Source: Flavobacterium nitratireducens
Lineage (GTDB): Bacteria; Bacteroidota; Bacteroidia; Flavobacteriales; Flavobacteriaceae
Reading direction: 5' to 3'
DNA: 64,000 nt
Assembly (NCBI RefSeq): GCF_029625335.1
Contig: NZ_CP121111.1
Coordinates: 1,550,001 to 1,614,000, forward strand
Position 1 is the stretch's first letter. Every line of letters starts with the position of its first letter. Below are positions 8,185 to 16,245 of the stretch, piece by piece. Under the pieces are notes generated by a model, which ran no database searches, had not been told where the DNA came from, and saw only the letters and a list, made by a program, of their open reading frames with translations. The translations under genes were made by a program, and so were the position numbers.

Positions 8185-8192
8185 ACAATCCT
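8185..8192 (-). promoter_or_regulatory. Antiterminator arm of the pheA attenuator
   Basis: AGGATTGT starts on the last base of the leader peptide's stop codon. It is perfectly complementary to ACAATCCT at 8140-8133. That pairing would use up the left arm of the terminator and allow read-through into pheA when the ribosome stalls at the Phe/Tyr codons upstream. Confidence 0.8.
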
Positions 8193-8248
8193 TATCTCTC
8201 GCTAAAGAAATAAAATGAATTGCTAAAATAAAAACGGTTATTTGACAT
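8192..8248 (-). CDS. Phe/Tyr-rich leader peptide of the pheA operon
   Basis: This 18-codon ORF reads MSNNRFYFSNSFYFFSER. Seven of its 18 residues are Phe or Tyr, in two clusters (FYF and FYFF), matching the two end products of the downstream operon. It lies about 43 bp after a consensus flavobacterial -7 box and is followed by an antiterminator arm and a terminator next to pheA. This is the layout of ribosome-mediated attenuation as in enterobacterial pheL. The peptide itself probably has no function; its translation senses charged tRNA-Phe and tRNA-Tyr. The ORF, its codons and the two exclusive hairpins are seen directly. The mechanism is inferred. Confidence 0.85.
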   Translation of the reverse strand: MSNNRFYFSNSFYFFSER

Positions 8249-8290
8249 CTTAAAGTATAAATTATCTTGAATTACTTTTTTTAACGCTGG

Positions 8291-8320
8291 CAAATTTATG
8301 ACAAAAATCCAATTACGCAA
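8291..8320 (-). promoter_or_regulatory. Promoter of the pheA leader transcript
   Basis: On the minus strand TTG (8320-8318), a 19-bp spacer and TAAATTTG (8298-8291) match the Flavobacterium consensus TTG-N19-TAnnTTTG. The leader RNA would be about 180 nt long. Confidence 0.8.
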
Positions 8321-8348
8321 AAAATATTTAAGTTTTTTTTATAAAAAA

Positions 8349-9272
8349 TTATCTTTTTACTCTCGTAGGAGTACTAACACCATTAATAATGCTATTTGAA
8401 CTTATAGCAATTGCTTTGATAATTTCTGACATATTATCCAAATCTAGCGTACTTACCTCATCAGACAACTTATGATAATTAGGTTCGATATCCATTTTTG
8501 AAGTAGAAATGGTATGCGCTGGAACCCCTAGAGCCGCCAGAGTTGCATTATCCGAACGATAAAATAAATTTTCAGCTGGATATGGGTCTGGATAGAACTT
8601 AAAATTAGATTGTGCTAAGTTTTGTTGCAAAATTGTTCCAAAACTAGATTTATCAAAACCGGTTATATAAGCCGAATTTTTACCCCACTTACTTTCAGTT
8701 CCAATCATTTCAATATTAAACATTGCCACTACCTTACTAGCATCGATACTTTTTGAAAATTCTTTCGAACCATATCCACCCACTTCTTCAGCAGTAAATA
8801 CAACAAAAACAATCGTTCTTTCATTTAATTTATTTTCCTTAAAATACTTTGCTAATGCAATTACAGCCGTTGTTCCGGAAGCATCATCATTAGCTCCATT
8901 GTATACCTTATCTTCTCCACTTTCAACCAAACCTAAATGATCATAATGAGCTGAAAATACCACATACTCATCGGCCTTACTTTTTCCAGGAAGTACTCCT
9001 ACCACATTATTCGCAGCTTTTCCTTTTATTTTAAACTCCTGACGGTAATTTTTTAAATCAGCATAAAATGAAAGACCAATATTCTTGAATTAATTTTCAA
9101 TAAAAGCGGAAGATTTTTCGATTCCAGCTGAAAACATCGCTCTTCCTTCCATCGCATCCTAAGCCAAAGCCTCTTCAATTCTTACGATATTATTCTTTTC
9201 AATTCCCGGAACATTCTGTGCCTGAGTAAGACAACCCAAAAAAGCAAATAGCAAAACACTTATTTTTCTCAT
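8349..9272 (-). pseudogene. M28-family metallopeptidase, broken by two in-frame stop codons
   Basis: The frame beginning at the ATG at 9272 encodes a Sec signal peptide (MRKISVLLFAFLGCLTQAQ) and then a full M28 aminopeptidase-like protein of about 307 codons. It is interrupted by TAG at 9161-9159 and TAA at 9092-9090, with no frame change. The first stop falls in the segment stop-DAMEGR, where relatives have LASDxMEGR. The intact remainder has the zinc ligands of the family: SAHYDHLG (His, Asp), NGANDDASGT, FTAEEVGGYGS (catalytic Glu pair) and a final NYHKLSDE. Without the N-terminus the product cannot be exported, so this is probably a dead gene. It lies divergently from gldA. Confidence 0.88.
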
Positions 9273-9353
9273 CGTTTATTTATTAGATATTTTAATTTTT
9301 CCAAATATATAAATCCAAAGCCTATGTTTTTAAAATACAAACAATTTTCTAAT

Positions 9354-9361
9354 TACTTTTG
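9354..9361 (+). promoter_or_regulatory. -7 box upstream of gldA
   Basis: TACTTTTG fits TAnnTTTG and lies 17 bp before the gldA ATG. No clear TTG is seen at the -33 position. Confidence 0.5.
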
Positions 9362-9378
9362 CAGACAAATAACTAGCT

Positions 9379-10275
9379 ATGTCAATAGAAGTAAAAAATA
9401 TTTCGAAAAGTTATGGCACTCAAAAAGCCTTAGATAATATTTCATTTTCAATTCAAAAAGGAGAAATAGTGGGGTTTCTAGGACCTAATGGAGCTGGAAA
9501 ATCGACCTTAATGAAAATATTGACCACTTATTTGACTCCAGACGAAGGCACTGCAATGGTAAATGAAAACGATATTCTTAGCAATCCAAAAGAAGTTCAA
9601 CTTTCCATAGGTTATTTGCCAGAACACAACCCTTTGTATCTGGATTTATACGTTAGAGAATATCTTGGTTTTAATGCCGATGTTTACAAAGTAGCCAAAT
9701 CTAGAATTGATGAAGTCATTGAATTGACTGGCTTAAACACAGAAAGTCACAAAAAAATAGGCGGACTCTCTAAAGGATATCGCCAGCGTGTAGGCTTAGC
9801 CAATGCTTTACTACACAATCCTGATGTTTTAATTTTAGACGAACCAACAACTGGATTAGATCCTAATCAATTATTAGAAATTAGAAATGTGATTAGAGAT
9901 GCTGGCAAAGACAAAACGGTTTTTCTTTCTACTCACATCATGCAAGAAGTAGAAGCTATTTGCGACCGCGTAATAATCATTAACAAAGGACAAATTGTAA
10001 CAGACAAAAAACTAAACACCTTGATTACTGCCGATAAAGAACAGATTATTGAAGTGGAATTTGATTACCAAATCGAAGCGCAGGCAATTGCCAAAATACC
10101 TCATCTAAAATCCTATGTAAACACTCATGATTTTTCTTGGGAACTCACTTTTGTTGCCGATAAAGATATGCGCCCAGCTGTTTTTGACTTTGCCCATGAC
10201 AACGGATTAAAAACGTTGCAACTCAATCAGAAAAATAAAAATCTTGAAGCGGTATTTAGAGAAATTACAAAATAA
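9379..10275 (+). CDS. gldA: Gliding motility-associated ABC transporter ATP-binding protein GldA
   Basis: This 298-residue ABC ATPase is the nucleotide-binding subunit that in Flavobacterium works with the membrane proteins GldF and GldG in gliding. Those partners are not in this window. The Walker A (GPNGAGKST, about 34-42), signature (LSKGYRQR), Walker B (VLILDEPTTGLD) and switch His (LSTHIMQEVE) are all present. A C-terminal region of about 80 residues follows, matching the length and sequence style of GldA rather than generic ABC subunits. It is preceded by a TACTTTTG -7 box and closed by a strong bidirectional terminator shared with metF. Confidence 0.9.
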   Translation: MSIEVKNISKSYGTQKALDNISFSIQKGEIVGFLGPNGAGKSTLMKILTTYLTPDEGTAMVNENDILSNPKEVQLSIGYLPEHNPLYLDLYVREYLGFNADVYKVAKSRIDEVIELTGLNTESHKKIGGLSKGYRQRVGLANALLHNPDVLILDEPTTGLDPNQLLEIRNVIRDAGKDKTVFLSTHIMQEVEAICDRVIIINKGQIVTDKKLNTLITADKEQIIEVEFDYQIEAQAIAKIPHLKSYVNTHDFSWELTFVADKDMRPAVFDFAHDNGLKTLQLNQKNKNLEAVFREITK

Positions 10276-10313
10276 TTCTCCTCCAAACTTTTAGGCACAG
10301 TTAGCCACATATA

Positions 10314-10355
10314 AATAAGCCTCGTTTAATCCATTTAAACGAGGCTTATTTTATT
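10314..10355. terminator. Bidirectional terminator between gldA and metF
   Basis: A long perfect stem (AATAAGCCTCGTTTAA / TTTAAACGAGGCTTATT) has A/T runs on both sides. It sits between the convergent stop codons of gldA and metF. Confidence 0.9.
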
Positions 10356-10368
10356 GTTTTAGTATTGA

Positions 10369-11322
10369 CTAAAAAACTTGTTTTGCTATCTGCTGAATAT
10401 TATCTGATTTACCCATTGAATAATAATGTACGCAAGGAGCACCAAAGTCAATCAATTCTTTTGATTGTTGTACTGCAAAATCAATTCCTATCTGACGAAC
10501 AGCCGCATTATCTTTTGCCTGCTCAATAGCAGAAATCAAGTCTTGCGGCATATCCAACCAGAAAACCTGAGGCAATAATTGCAAATGACGTTTTACCGAT
10601 ACCGGCTTAATACCCGGAATAATAGGTACATTGATACCAATAGCGCGGGCAGCTTCAACAAATTTGAAATAACGTTGGTTATCAAAAAACATCTGAGTGA
10701 CAATATAATCGGCACCAGCGTCTACCTTTTCTTTTAGACGTTTCAAATCAGCCTCTAAGCTAGGTGCTTCGATATGTTTTTCTGGATACCCAGCAACCCC
10801 TACGCAAAAATCAGGTGCGTTTTCAAGAGGCAATTCTCCGTGTAAAAACTTACCATTATTCATCGCCTTGATTTGTCTAACCAAATCTACAGCATAAGCA
10901 TTTCCTCCTACTGTTGGTTCAAAATATTTCTCCCCTTTTATCGGGTCACCACGCAGCGCCACTAAATTATCAATTCCTAAATAGTGACAATCAACCAATA
11001 AATATTCGGTTTCTTCTTTAGTGAAACCACCACACAAAACGTGAGGTATAGCATCTACACCATATTTATGTTGGATAGAAGCACATATACCAACTGTCCC
11101 CGGACGCATACGAGTAATGCGACGATCAAAAAGCCCGTCTTTTTCAATATAAACGTATTCTTCTCTGGAAGTAGTTACATCAATAAATGGTGGCTTAAAT
11201 TCCATTAACGGATCTATATTGGCATATAAGTCTTTGATATTACTTCCTTTTTGAGGTGGTACAATTTCGAAGGAAAACAACGCTTTTCCTTTGGCTGCTT
11301 CTAAATGTTCTGTTACTTTCAT
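10369..11322 (-). CDS. metF: 5,10-methylenetetrahydrofolate reductase
   Basis: This roughly 317-residue FAD enzyme reduces methylene-THF to methyl-THF, the methyl donor for MetH. Family marks are FSFEIVPPQKG near the N-terminus, VDVTTSREE, the LRGDP segment (VALRGDPIKGE), GVAGYPEKH and DYIVTQMFFD. The open frame extends to 11337, but its first codon is GTG inside a GC-rich repeat. The ATG at 11322 (MKVTEHLEAAKGKALFSFE) is the better start. It lies downstream of metH on the same strand with a palindromic repeat between, so the methyl-supply and methyl-transfer genes are neighbours. Confidence 0.95.
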   Translation of the reverse strand: MKVTEHLEAAKGKALFSFEIVPPQKGSNIKDLYANIDPLMEFKPPFIDVTTSREEYVYIEKDGLFDRRITRMRPGTVGICASIQHKYGVDAIPHVLCGGFTKEETEYLLVDCHYLGIDNLVALRGDPIKGEKYFEPTVGGNAYAVDLVRQIKAMNNGKFLHGELPLENAPDFCVGVAGYPEKHIEAPSLEADLKRLKEKVDAGADYIVTQMFFDNQRYFKFVEAARAIGINVPIIPGIKPVSVKRHLQLLPQVFWLDMPQDLISAIEQAKDNAAVRQIGIDFAVQQSKELIDFGAPCVHYYSMGKSDNIQQIAKQVF

Positions 11323-11327
11323 TTTTC

Positions 11328-11426
11328 CTCCCCCCACCCCTCCTAAAGGAGGGGAGATTGGGTATATTTAATTAAACAATTGTTTTTTTTATTCTCTCCT
11401 CCCCTTTAGGGGAGGTTGGGTGGGGA
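11328..11426. repeat. Paired GC-rich palindromic repeats between metH and metF
   Basis: Two short GC-rich hairpins face each other: CCCCTCCTAAAGGAGGGG (11337-11354) and CTCCTCCCCTTTAGGGGAGG (from about 11396). The flanks CCCCACCC and GGGTGGGG make the whole block a larger inverted repeat around an AT-rich centre. This contrasts sharply with the AT-rich surroundings and resembles REP-like or MITE-like elements of Flavobacterium genomes. Confidence 0.75.
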
Positions 11427-14111
11427 TTAATCTGCAATATTAGGACTCAACCATTTTGTGGCTTTGTCAGTTGAAATACTTCTTCTTTTTGCGTAATCCA
11501 CAACCTGATCTTCTTTTATTTTTCCAAGACCGAAATACTTACTTTGAGGATTTCCAAAATAATATCCCGAAACAGATGAAGCAGGCCACATAGCCATACT
11601 TTCTGTCAAAGTCACACCAATTTTCTCTTCTACATTTAACAATTTCCAAATGGTAGGTTTTTCTAAATGGTCTGGACAAGCCGGATAACCTGGAGCAGGA
11701 CGGATTCCCTTATAACTTTCTTTGATTAATTCTTCATTCGTCAAAGATTCTTCGGCATCATACCCCCAGAAGTCTTTACGCACTTTTTCGTGTAAATATT
11801 CAGCGAAAGCTTCTGCAAAACGATCGGCTAAGGCTTTCACCATAATCGAATTATAATCGTCTAATTTATCACGATATTCATCAGCCCATTCATCAACTCC
11901 AAAACCGGTAGTCACACAGAAAGCTCCCATATAATCGGTTACTCCGTTATCTTTTGGCGCAATAAAATCGGCCAAGGCAATATTTGGAGCTCCTTTTGTT
12001 TTTTGTGATTGCTGACGTAAGGTTAAAAATTTTTCCAATTCTTTTCCATTTTCGTCGTACAATTGGATATCATCATCATTCACCTGATTTGCAGGAAATA
12101 ATCCGTAAACCCCTTTAGCTTGTAATTTCTTTTCTTTCAAAATTACTTCTAACATTGCCTGAGCATCTTTAAACACTGCCGAAGCCTGTTCCCCAACCAC
12201 TTCATCGGTTAGGATTGCTGGATATTTACCATGTAATTCCCATGTTTGAAAAAATGGTATCCAATCGATATAAGGAACTAAAACATCCAAATCTATTTCA
12301 ATAGTTTGTACCCCAATCTGCTTTGGTTTTACTGGTGAATATTGCTCCCAATCCAATTGTAATTTATTTTTACGGGCATCTTCAATACTTAAGAAATTTT
12401 TATCTCTCGAACGATTTAAGAACTGCTCCCTTAAATTATCATATTCTTCGCGAATTGCAACCGTGTAGGATTCTTTATTATCGTCTAATAAATTTCCTGC
12501 TACTGTTACCGCTCTAGAAGCATCGTTTACATGAACTACCGTTGCCTTGTACTGAGGTGCAATTTTCACGGCTGTATGCGCACGCGAAGTAGTTGCTCCA
12601 CCAATCATAACTGGGATTTTCATATTGCGTTTGTCTAATTCTTTCGCTAAGAAAACCATTTCATCCAGAGAAGGTGTAATCAAACCACTTAAACCGATGA
12701 TATCTACCTCATGCTCTAAAGCAGCTGCAATAATTTTTTCTGGAGGAACCATCACCCCAAGGTCGATGATTTCATAATTATTACATGCCAATACCACCGA
12801 AACAATATTTTTACCAATATCATGCACATCCCCTTTTACGGTTGCCATCAATATTTTTCCATTCCCTTCTTTATCTCCTACTTGTTTCGAAGCTTCTATA
12901 AATGGTAATAAATAAGCCACCGCTTTTTTCATTACACGAGCCGATTTTACTACCTGTGGCAAGAACATTTTCCCTGAACCAAACAAATCCCCAACGACAT
13001 TCATCCCTGCCATTAAATTGATTTCGATTACTTCAATCGGTTTTGTTGCTGCCAAACGAGCTTCCTCCACATCTTGCTCAATAAAAGCGTCAATTCCTTT
13101 TACCAAAGAGTGTGTAATTCTATCCTGAACCGATCCTGAACGCCATTCCTGCACTTCCGCTTCGGTATTTTTAGAACCAGTCCCTTTTACGCTTTCCGCA
13201 AAATCCAATAAACGTTCCGTTGCATCGTCTCTTCTGTCTAGAATTACATCTTCAACGTGCTCTAATAAATCTTTTGGAATGTCATCATAAATGGTCAACA
13301 TTTCAGGATTGACAATTCCCATTGTCATACCCGCTTTGATAGCATGGTATAAGAAAACCGAGTGCATCGCTTCACGAACCACATCGTTTCCTCTGAACGA
13401 GAACGAAACGTTACTCACCCCACCACTAATGTGTGCGTGTGGTAAATTCTCGCGAACCCATTTGGTTCCTCTAAAGAAATCCAAGGCATTCAATCGGTGC
13501 TCTTCCATTCCGGTTGCAACAGGGAATATATTCAAATCGAAAATAATATCCTGCGGTGGAAAGTTTACTTTATTCACCAAGATATCATATGAACGTTGAC
13601 AAATTTCAATACGACGCTCGTAATTATCAGCCTGACCTACTTCGTCAAAAGCCATCACAATTACCGCAGCTCCGTAACGCTTGATTAATTGGGCATGATG
13701 AATGAAAGCTTCTTCTCCTTCTTTCAACGAAATCGAGTTTACCACACATTTCCCCTGTACCACTTTCAATCCGGCTTCGATGATATGCCATTTCGAACTA
13801 TCGATCATGATAGGCACACGGGCAATATCTGGTTCGGCAGCAATAAGGTTTAGGAATTTTACCATTGCATATTCACCGTCAAGCATTCCCTCATCCATAT
13901 TGATATCGATAATTTGTGCTCCACCTTCTACCTGCTGTCTGGCGATATCCAATGCTTCATCGTATTTTTCTTCTTTGATTAATCGAAGAAATTTACGCGA
14001 ACCCGTTACGTTAGTACGCTCACCCACGTTTACAAAAACACTTTTCGGCGTAATAATCAACGGTTCTAATCCCGATAAAACTAAATTTCTTCTTGCTTCT
14101 TCTGCTGCCAT
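11427..14111 (-). CDS. metH: Methionine synthase, pterin/cobalamin/reactivation part
   Basis: This 894-residue protein corresponds to the C-terminal three modules of cobalamin-dependent methionine synthase. The pterin-binding domain (about 25-290) has [11 protein letters not shown] and [13 protein letters not shown]. The cobalamin cap and binding domains (about 325-560) include DVHDIGKN with His430 as the lower cobalt ligand. The AdoMet reactivation domain (about 570-894) has the [12 protein letters not shown] motif. The homocysteine-binding module is encoded separately at 14895-15896. Such a split MetH is usual in Bacteroidota. It transfers the methyl group of methyl-THF to homocysteine through the shared cobalamin. 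The start [10 protein letters not shown] is supported by immediate homology into the pterin domain. Confidence 0.95.
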   Translation of the reverse strand: MAAEEARRNLVLSGLEPLIITPKSVFVNVGERTNVTGSRKFLRLIKEEKYDEALDIARQQVEGGAQIIDINMDEGMLDGEYAMVKFLNLIAAEPDIARVPIMIDSSKWHIIEAGLKVVQGKCVVNSISLKEGEEAFIHHAQLIKRYGAAVIVMAFDEVGQADNYERRIEICQRSYDILVNKVNFPPQDIIFDLNIFPVATGMEEHRLNALDFFRGTKWVRENLPHAHISGGVSNVSFSFRGNDVVREAMHSVFLYHAIKAGMTMGIVNPEMLTIYDDIPKDLLEHVEDVILDRRDDATERLLDFAESVKGTGSKNTEAEVQEWRSGSVQDRITHSLVKGIDAFIEQDVEEARLAATKPIEVIEINLMAGMNVVGDLFGSGKMFLPQVVKSARVMKKAVAYLLPFIEASKQVGDKEGNGKILMATVKGDVHDIGKNIVSVVLACNNYEIIDLGVMVPPEKIIAAALEHEVDIIGLSGLITPSLDEMVFLAKELDKRNMKIPVMIGGATTSRAHTAVKIAPQYKATVVHVNDASRAVTVAGNLLDDNKESYTVAIREEYDNLREQFLNRSRDKNFLSIEDARKNKLQLDWEQYSPVKPKQIGVQTIEIDLDVLVPYIDWIPFFQTWELHGKYPAILTDEVVGEQASAVFKDAQAMLEVILKEKKLQAKGVYGLFPANQVNDDDIQLYDENGKELEKFLTLRQQSQKTKGAPNIALADFIAPKDNGVTDYMGAFCVTTGFGVDEWADEYRDKLDDYNSIMVKALADRFAEAFAEYLHEKVRKDFWGYDAEESLTNEELIKESYKGIRPAPGYPACPDHLEKPTIWKLLNVEEKIGVTLTESMAMWPASSVSGYYFGNPQSKYFGLGKIKEDQVVDYAKRRSISTDKATKWLSPNIAD

Positions 14112-14138
14112 TTTTTTATTTTATTTTTATTCGTCCAA

Positions 14139-14230
14139 GTCATTGCGAGGAACGATTTGTCCGCCGTGGCGGAAGCAATCTCACTCTGTTATATCCGTTA
14201 TGTGATTCCTTCGTTCCTCGGAATGACACA
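14139..14230. repeat. REP-like element (GTCATTGCGAGGAACGA type)
   Basis: The block begins GTCATTGCGAGGAACGA and ends in an imperfect inverted copy, TTCGTTCCTCGGAATGACA. Inside is a GC-rich hairpin (CCGCCGTGGCGG). This sequence type recurs as interspersed repeats in many Bacteroidota genomes. Degenerate pieces of the same type can be seen near 26820-26870 and 53817-53850. Confidence 0.75.
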
Positions 14231-14251
14231 AACTGGGCTTTTATATTTTTT

Positions 14252-14313
14252 TCACGCAGATTTTGCAGATACAGCAGATTTATTATCTGCTAAAATCAGC
14301 GAAATCTGCGTGA
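14252..14313. repeat. Inverted repeat (TCACGCAGATTT... / ...AAATCTGCGTGA)
   Basis: A long hairpin-forming repeat has arms TCACGCAGATTTTGCAGAT and a nearly matching reverse copy ending GCGAAATCTGCGTGA. It could also act as a transcription barrier between the upstream gene and metH. Confidence 0.65.
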
Positions 14314-14332
14314 TTTTTTATTCTCTTTGTGG

Positions 14333-14353
14333 GCACGGATTACAAATCCGTGC
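14333..14353. repeat. Short perfect inverted repeat overlapping a gene end
   Basis: GCACGGATT-ACA-AATCCGTGC is a perfect 9-bp inverted repeat. The last codons and the stop codon of the hypothetical gene at 14340-14873 lie inside it, so the repeat supplies the protein's C-terminus. Confidence 0.6.
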
Positions 14354-14873
14354 TATCGGGACTAAACTTACTCAAACCTTTTAAAAGTTTTTTCCAATCA
14401 ACAAACATTGAAATTTTTTCCAACTTACTAGTATCAATAATTTTCCCTACAAAAGGTTTCTCCTTTGTCAAATTATTAATTTGATTAATTATTTTTAAGT
14501 AAATTTTATCCGAAATATCATCATAAATAGAACATTCAAAAGCTTTTCCTATCAATTCGAATTGCTTTTTTCTTATACATTTATCAAACCTTTTTTTAAT
14601 TTTTCTTTTATCATACGGATTTACTTCAAAAAAATATTTACCCCTTATTTGATTTCCTAAAACATATAGTTGAATCCATCCAATAACTTCATTATATGCA
14701 TATCCATGTGAAAAACGATAAAACAAATCTGTTTTAATTACTTCAGTTTCTTTCTCTTGCCCTTTTAAATATGGAACTTGTAAATCAATTCTTTTTTGAA
14801 GTTTATCCAATTCTTTGGAATATATCACTTCAGAACATCTATAAACAGGTAATTCAAAAAAATGATTTTCCAT
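14340..14873 (-). CDS. Hypothetical protein between the two metH parts
   Basis: This 177-residue soluble protein is rich in Lys, Ile and Phe, has no signal peptide or membrane segment, and belongs to no family I recognise. Its central part (DLFYRFSHGYAYNEVIGWIQLYVLG) has an aromatic-rich hydrophobic patch. The last residues (SPDSTDL) come from an interspersed repeat, so the original C-terminus may have been replaced. Its position between the two halves of metH suggests a later insertion rather than a role in methionine synthesis. It lies 21 bp after metH's N-terminal part and may be cotranscribed with it. Confidence 0.6.
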   Translation of the reverse strand: MENHFFELPVYRCSEVIYSKELDKLQKRIDLQVPYLKGQEKETEVIKTDLFYRFSHGYAYNEVIGWIQLYVLGNQIRGKYFFEVNPYDKRKIKKRFDKCIRKKQFELIGKAFECSIYDDISDKIYLKIINQINNLTKEKPFVGKIIDTSKLEKISMFVDWKKLLKGLSKFSPDSTDL

Positions 14874-14894
14874 AAATAATTATTTTCAAAAATT

Positions 14895-15896
14895 CTACAA
14901 ACTAGCCGTTGAAACTCTTGGTTTATAATCCTTAGCGATTTCCGCAATTAATCGGATATGGTCTGGAGTTGTACCACAACAACCTCCAATGATATTGATT
15001 AAATTATCATCCAGATAACTCTTGATTTGTGCCTGCATTTCTGCTGGTGTTTCGTCATATTCTCCAAAGGCATTTGGCAATCCTGCATTAGGATGCGCCG
15101 ACACATTGAATGAAGTATGCGAAGACAAGGTTTGCAAATACGGTTTCAATAAATCGGCTCCTAAAGCACAATTGAATCCAACGCTCAACAATGGAATATG
15201 CGAAACCGAAATCAAGAAAGCTTCTACCGTTTGTCCGGAAAGTGTTCTTCCCGAAGCATCGGTAATGGTTCCTGAAACCATGATTGGAATATCAATTCCT
15301 CTTTCTTCTTTTACTTCTTCGATAGCAAAAAGTGCTGCTTTAGCATTCAAAGTATCGAAAATTGTTTCTACCAACAACAAATCGCATCCACCATCCATCA
15401 AAGCTTCAACCTGTTGTTTGTAAGCAATGCGCAAATCATCAAAAGTTACCGCTCTGTATCCCGGATCATTCACATCCGGTGACATCGATGCTGTACGGTT
15501 TGTTGGCCCGATTGAACCCGCAACAAAACGAGGTTTCTCCGGATTCTTAACCGTAAACTCATCAGCTACCTGACGGGCAATTTTAGCCGACTCGTAGTTT
15601 AACTCATACACCAAGTCTTCCATGTGATAATCGGCCATACCGATGGTTGTTCCTGAGAACGTATTGGTTTCCACAATATCGGCTCCTGCCTCAAAATAAG
15701 CGGCATGCACTTCGGCAATGGCTTTAGGCTGGGTAAGTGACAACAAATCGTTATTTCCTTTTAGAGAATGTGGAAAATCCTTGAAGCGTTCGCCTCGAAA
15801 ATCTTCTTCCGAAAAATTGTAGCGTTGCAACATGGTTCCCATAGCTCCATCGAGAACGAGTATTCTTTTTTTGATTTCTTCTTGAATGCTTGGCAT
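14895..15896 (-). CDS. metH: Methionine synthase, homocysteine S-methyltransferase part
   Basis: This 333-residue protein is a stand-alone homocysteine-binding barrel, the N-terminal module of MetH. It shows [18 protein letters not shown] at the start, the [13 protein letters not shown] segment, SVGFNCALG and the double-Cys [12 protein letters not shown]. The three Cys residues in the last two segments are the zinc ligands that activate homocysteine. It should work with the 894-residue cobalamin protein downstream. Its own upstream region (15897-16245) holds only repeats and a terminator, and I see no riboswitch there. Confidence 0.94.
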   Translation of the reverse strand: MPSIQEEIKKRILVLDGAMGTMLQRYNFSEEDFRGERFKDFPHSLKGNNDLLSLTQPKAIAEVHAAYFEAGADIVETNTFSGTTIGMADYHMEDLVYELNYESAKIARQVADEFTVKNPEKPRFVAGSIGPTNRTASMSPDVNDPGYRAVTFDDLRIAYKQQVEALMDGGCDLLLVETIFDTLNAKAALFAIEEVKEERGIDIPIMVSGTITDASGRTLSGQTVEAFLISVSHIPLLSVGFNCALGADLLKPYLQTLSSHTSFNVSAHPNAGLPNAFGEYDETPAEMQAQIKSYLDDNLINIIGGCCGTTPDHIRLIAEIAKDYKPRVSTASL

Positions 15897-15910
15897 AACT
15901 TATTTTTTTT

Positions 15911-15987
15911 GCCGCTAAGGCACTAAGGCACTAAGCTTTTTTTATACTTTTTTGTTTGATCTGCCGCTAAGACACAAAGGCGCTAGG
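15911..15987. repeat. Direct repeats of the GCCGCTAAGGCACTAAGG type
   Basis: Two copies (15911-15935 and 15963-15987) share GCCGCTAAG-CAC-AAGGC. Within the first, the unit AAGGCACT is itself tandemly repeated. Similar short tandem units are scattered in Bacteroidota intergenic regions. No gene is seen in 15897-16245. Confidence 0.55.
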
Positions 15988-16019
15988 TTTTTTATTTTCT
16001 CAAGAAAATACTACTATTA

Positions 16020-16130
16020 CTCTCTAGCCCCGATAGAGCCGATATCTCCCGATTTAGAAAAACAAGGCTTTTTAGCCGTAGTTTTTATTTATCGGGAATA
16101 AAGGTGAAAGCGGGAATCCCTATTAACTGG
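16020..16130. repeat. Structured interspersed repeat, possible non-coding RNA
   Basis: This stretch has nested complementarity. ATCTCCCGAT near 16050 pairs with TTATCGGGAAT near 16098, enclosing a small hairpin around AAGGCTTTTTAGCC. It is flanked by AGCCCCGATAGAGCC and GAAAGCGGGAATCCC. The layout resembles a multi-stem element I have seen repeated between genes in Flavobacterium. Whether it matches a named RNA family such as Flavo-1 cannot be decided here. Confidence 0.4.
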
Positions 16131-16187
16131 TAATCCAGTTGTTTCGCTCCAAAAAATTTTTAAAAATTTGGAAATGCAAAGTAAAGC

Positions 16188-16222
16188 AATAGCCTTACCA
16201 CTTGCAAGTAGTAAGGCTATTT
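16188..16222 (-). terminator. Terminator after ferredoxin-NADP reductase
   Basis: The inverted repeat AATAGCCTTAC / GTAAGGCTATT has an A/T flank and lies about 24 bp beyond the stop codon at 16246. It closes the minus-strand cys gene series. Confidence 0.75.
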
Positions 16223-16245
16223 ATAATTGTAAACAACTGTGTGTT

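Noticed and set aside
13702..14205. Long plus-strand ORF of 167 codons opposite metH
   Set aside because: It lies antisense to a conserved part of metH, its sequence is low in complexity and fits no family, and its end runs into interspersed repeats.
15897..16245. Looked for a cobalamin or SAM riboswitch upstream of metH
   Set aside because: Only repeats, a folded repeat-like element and a terminator are present; no B12-box or S-box landmarks are seen.
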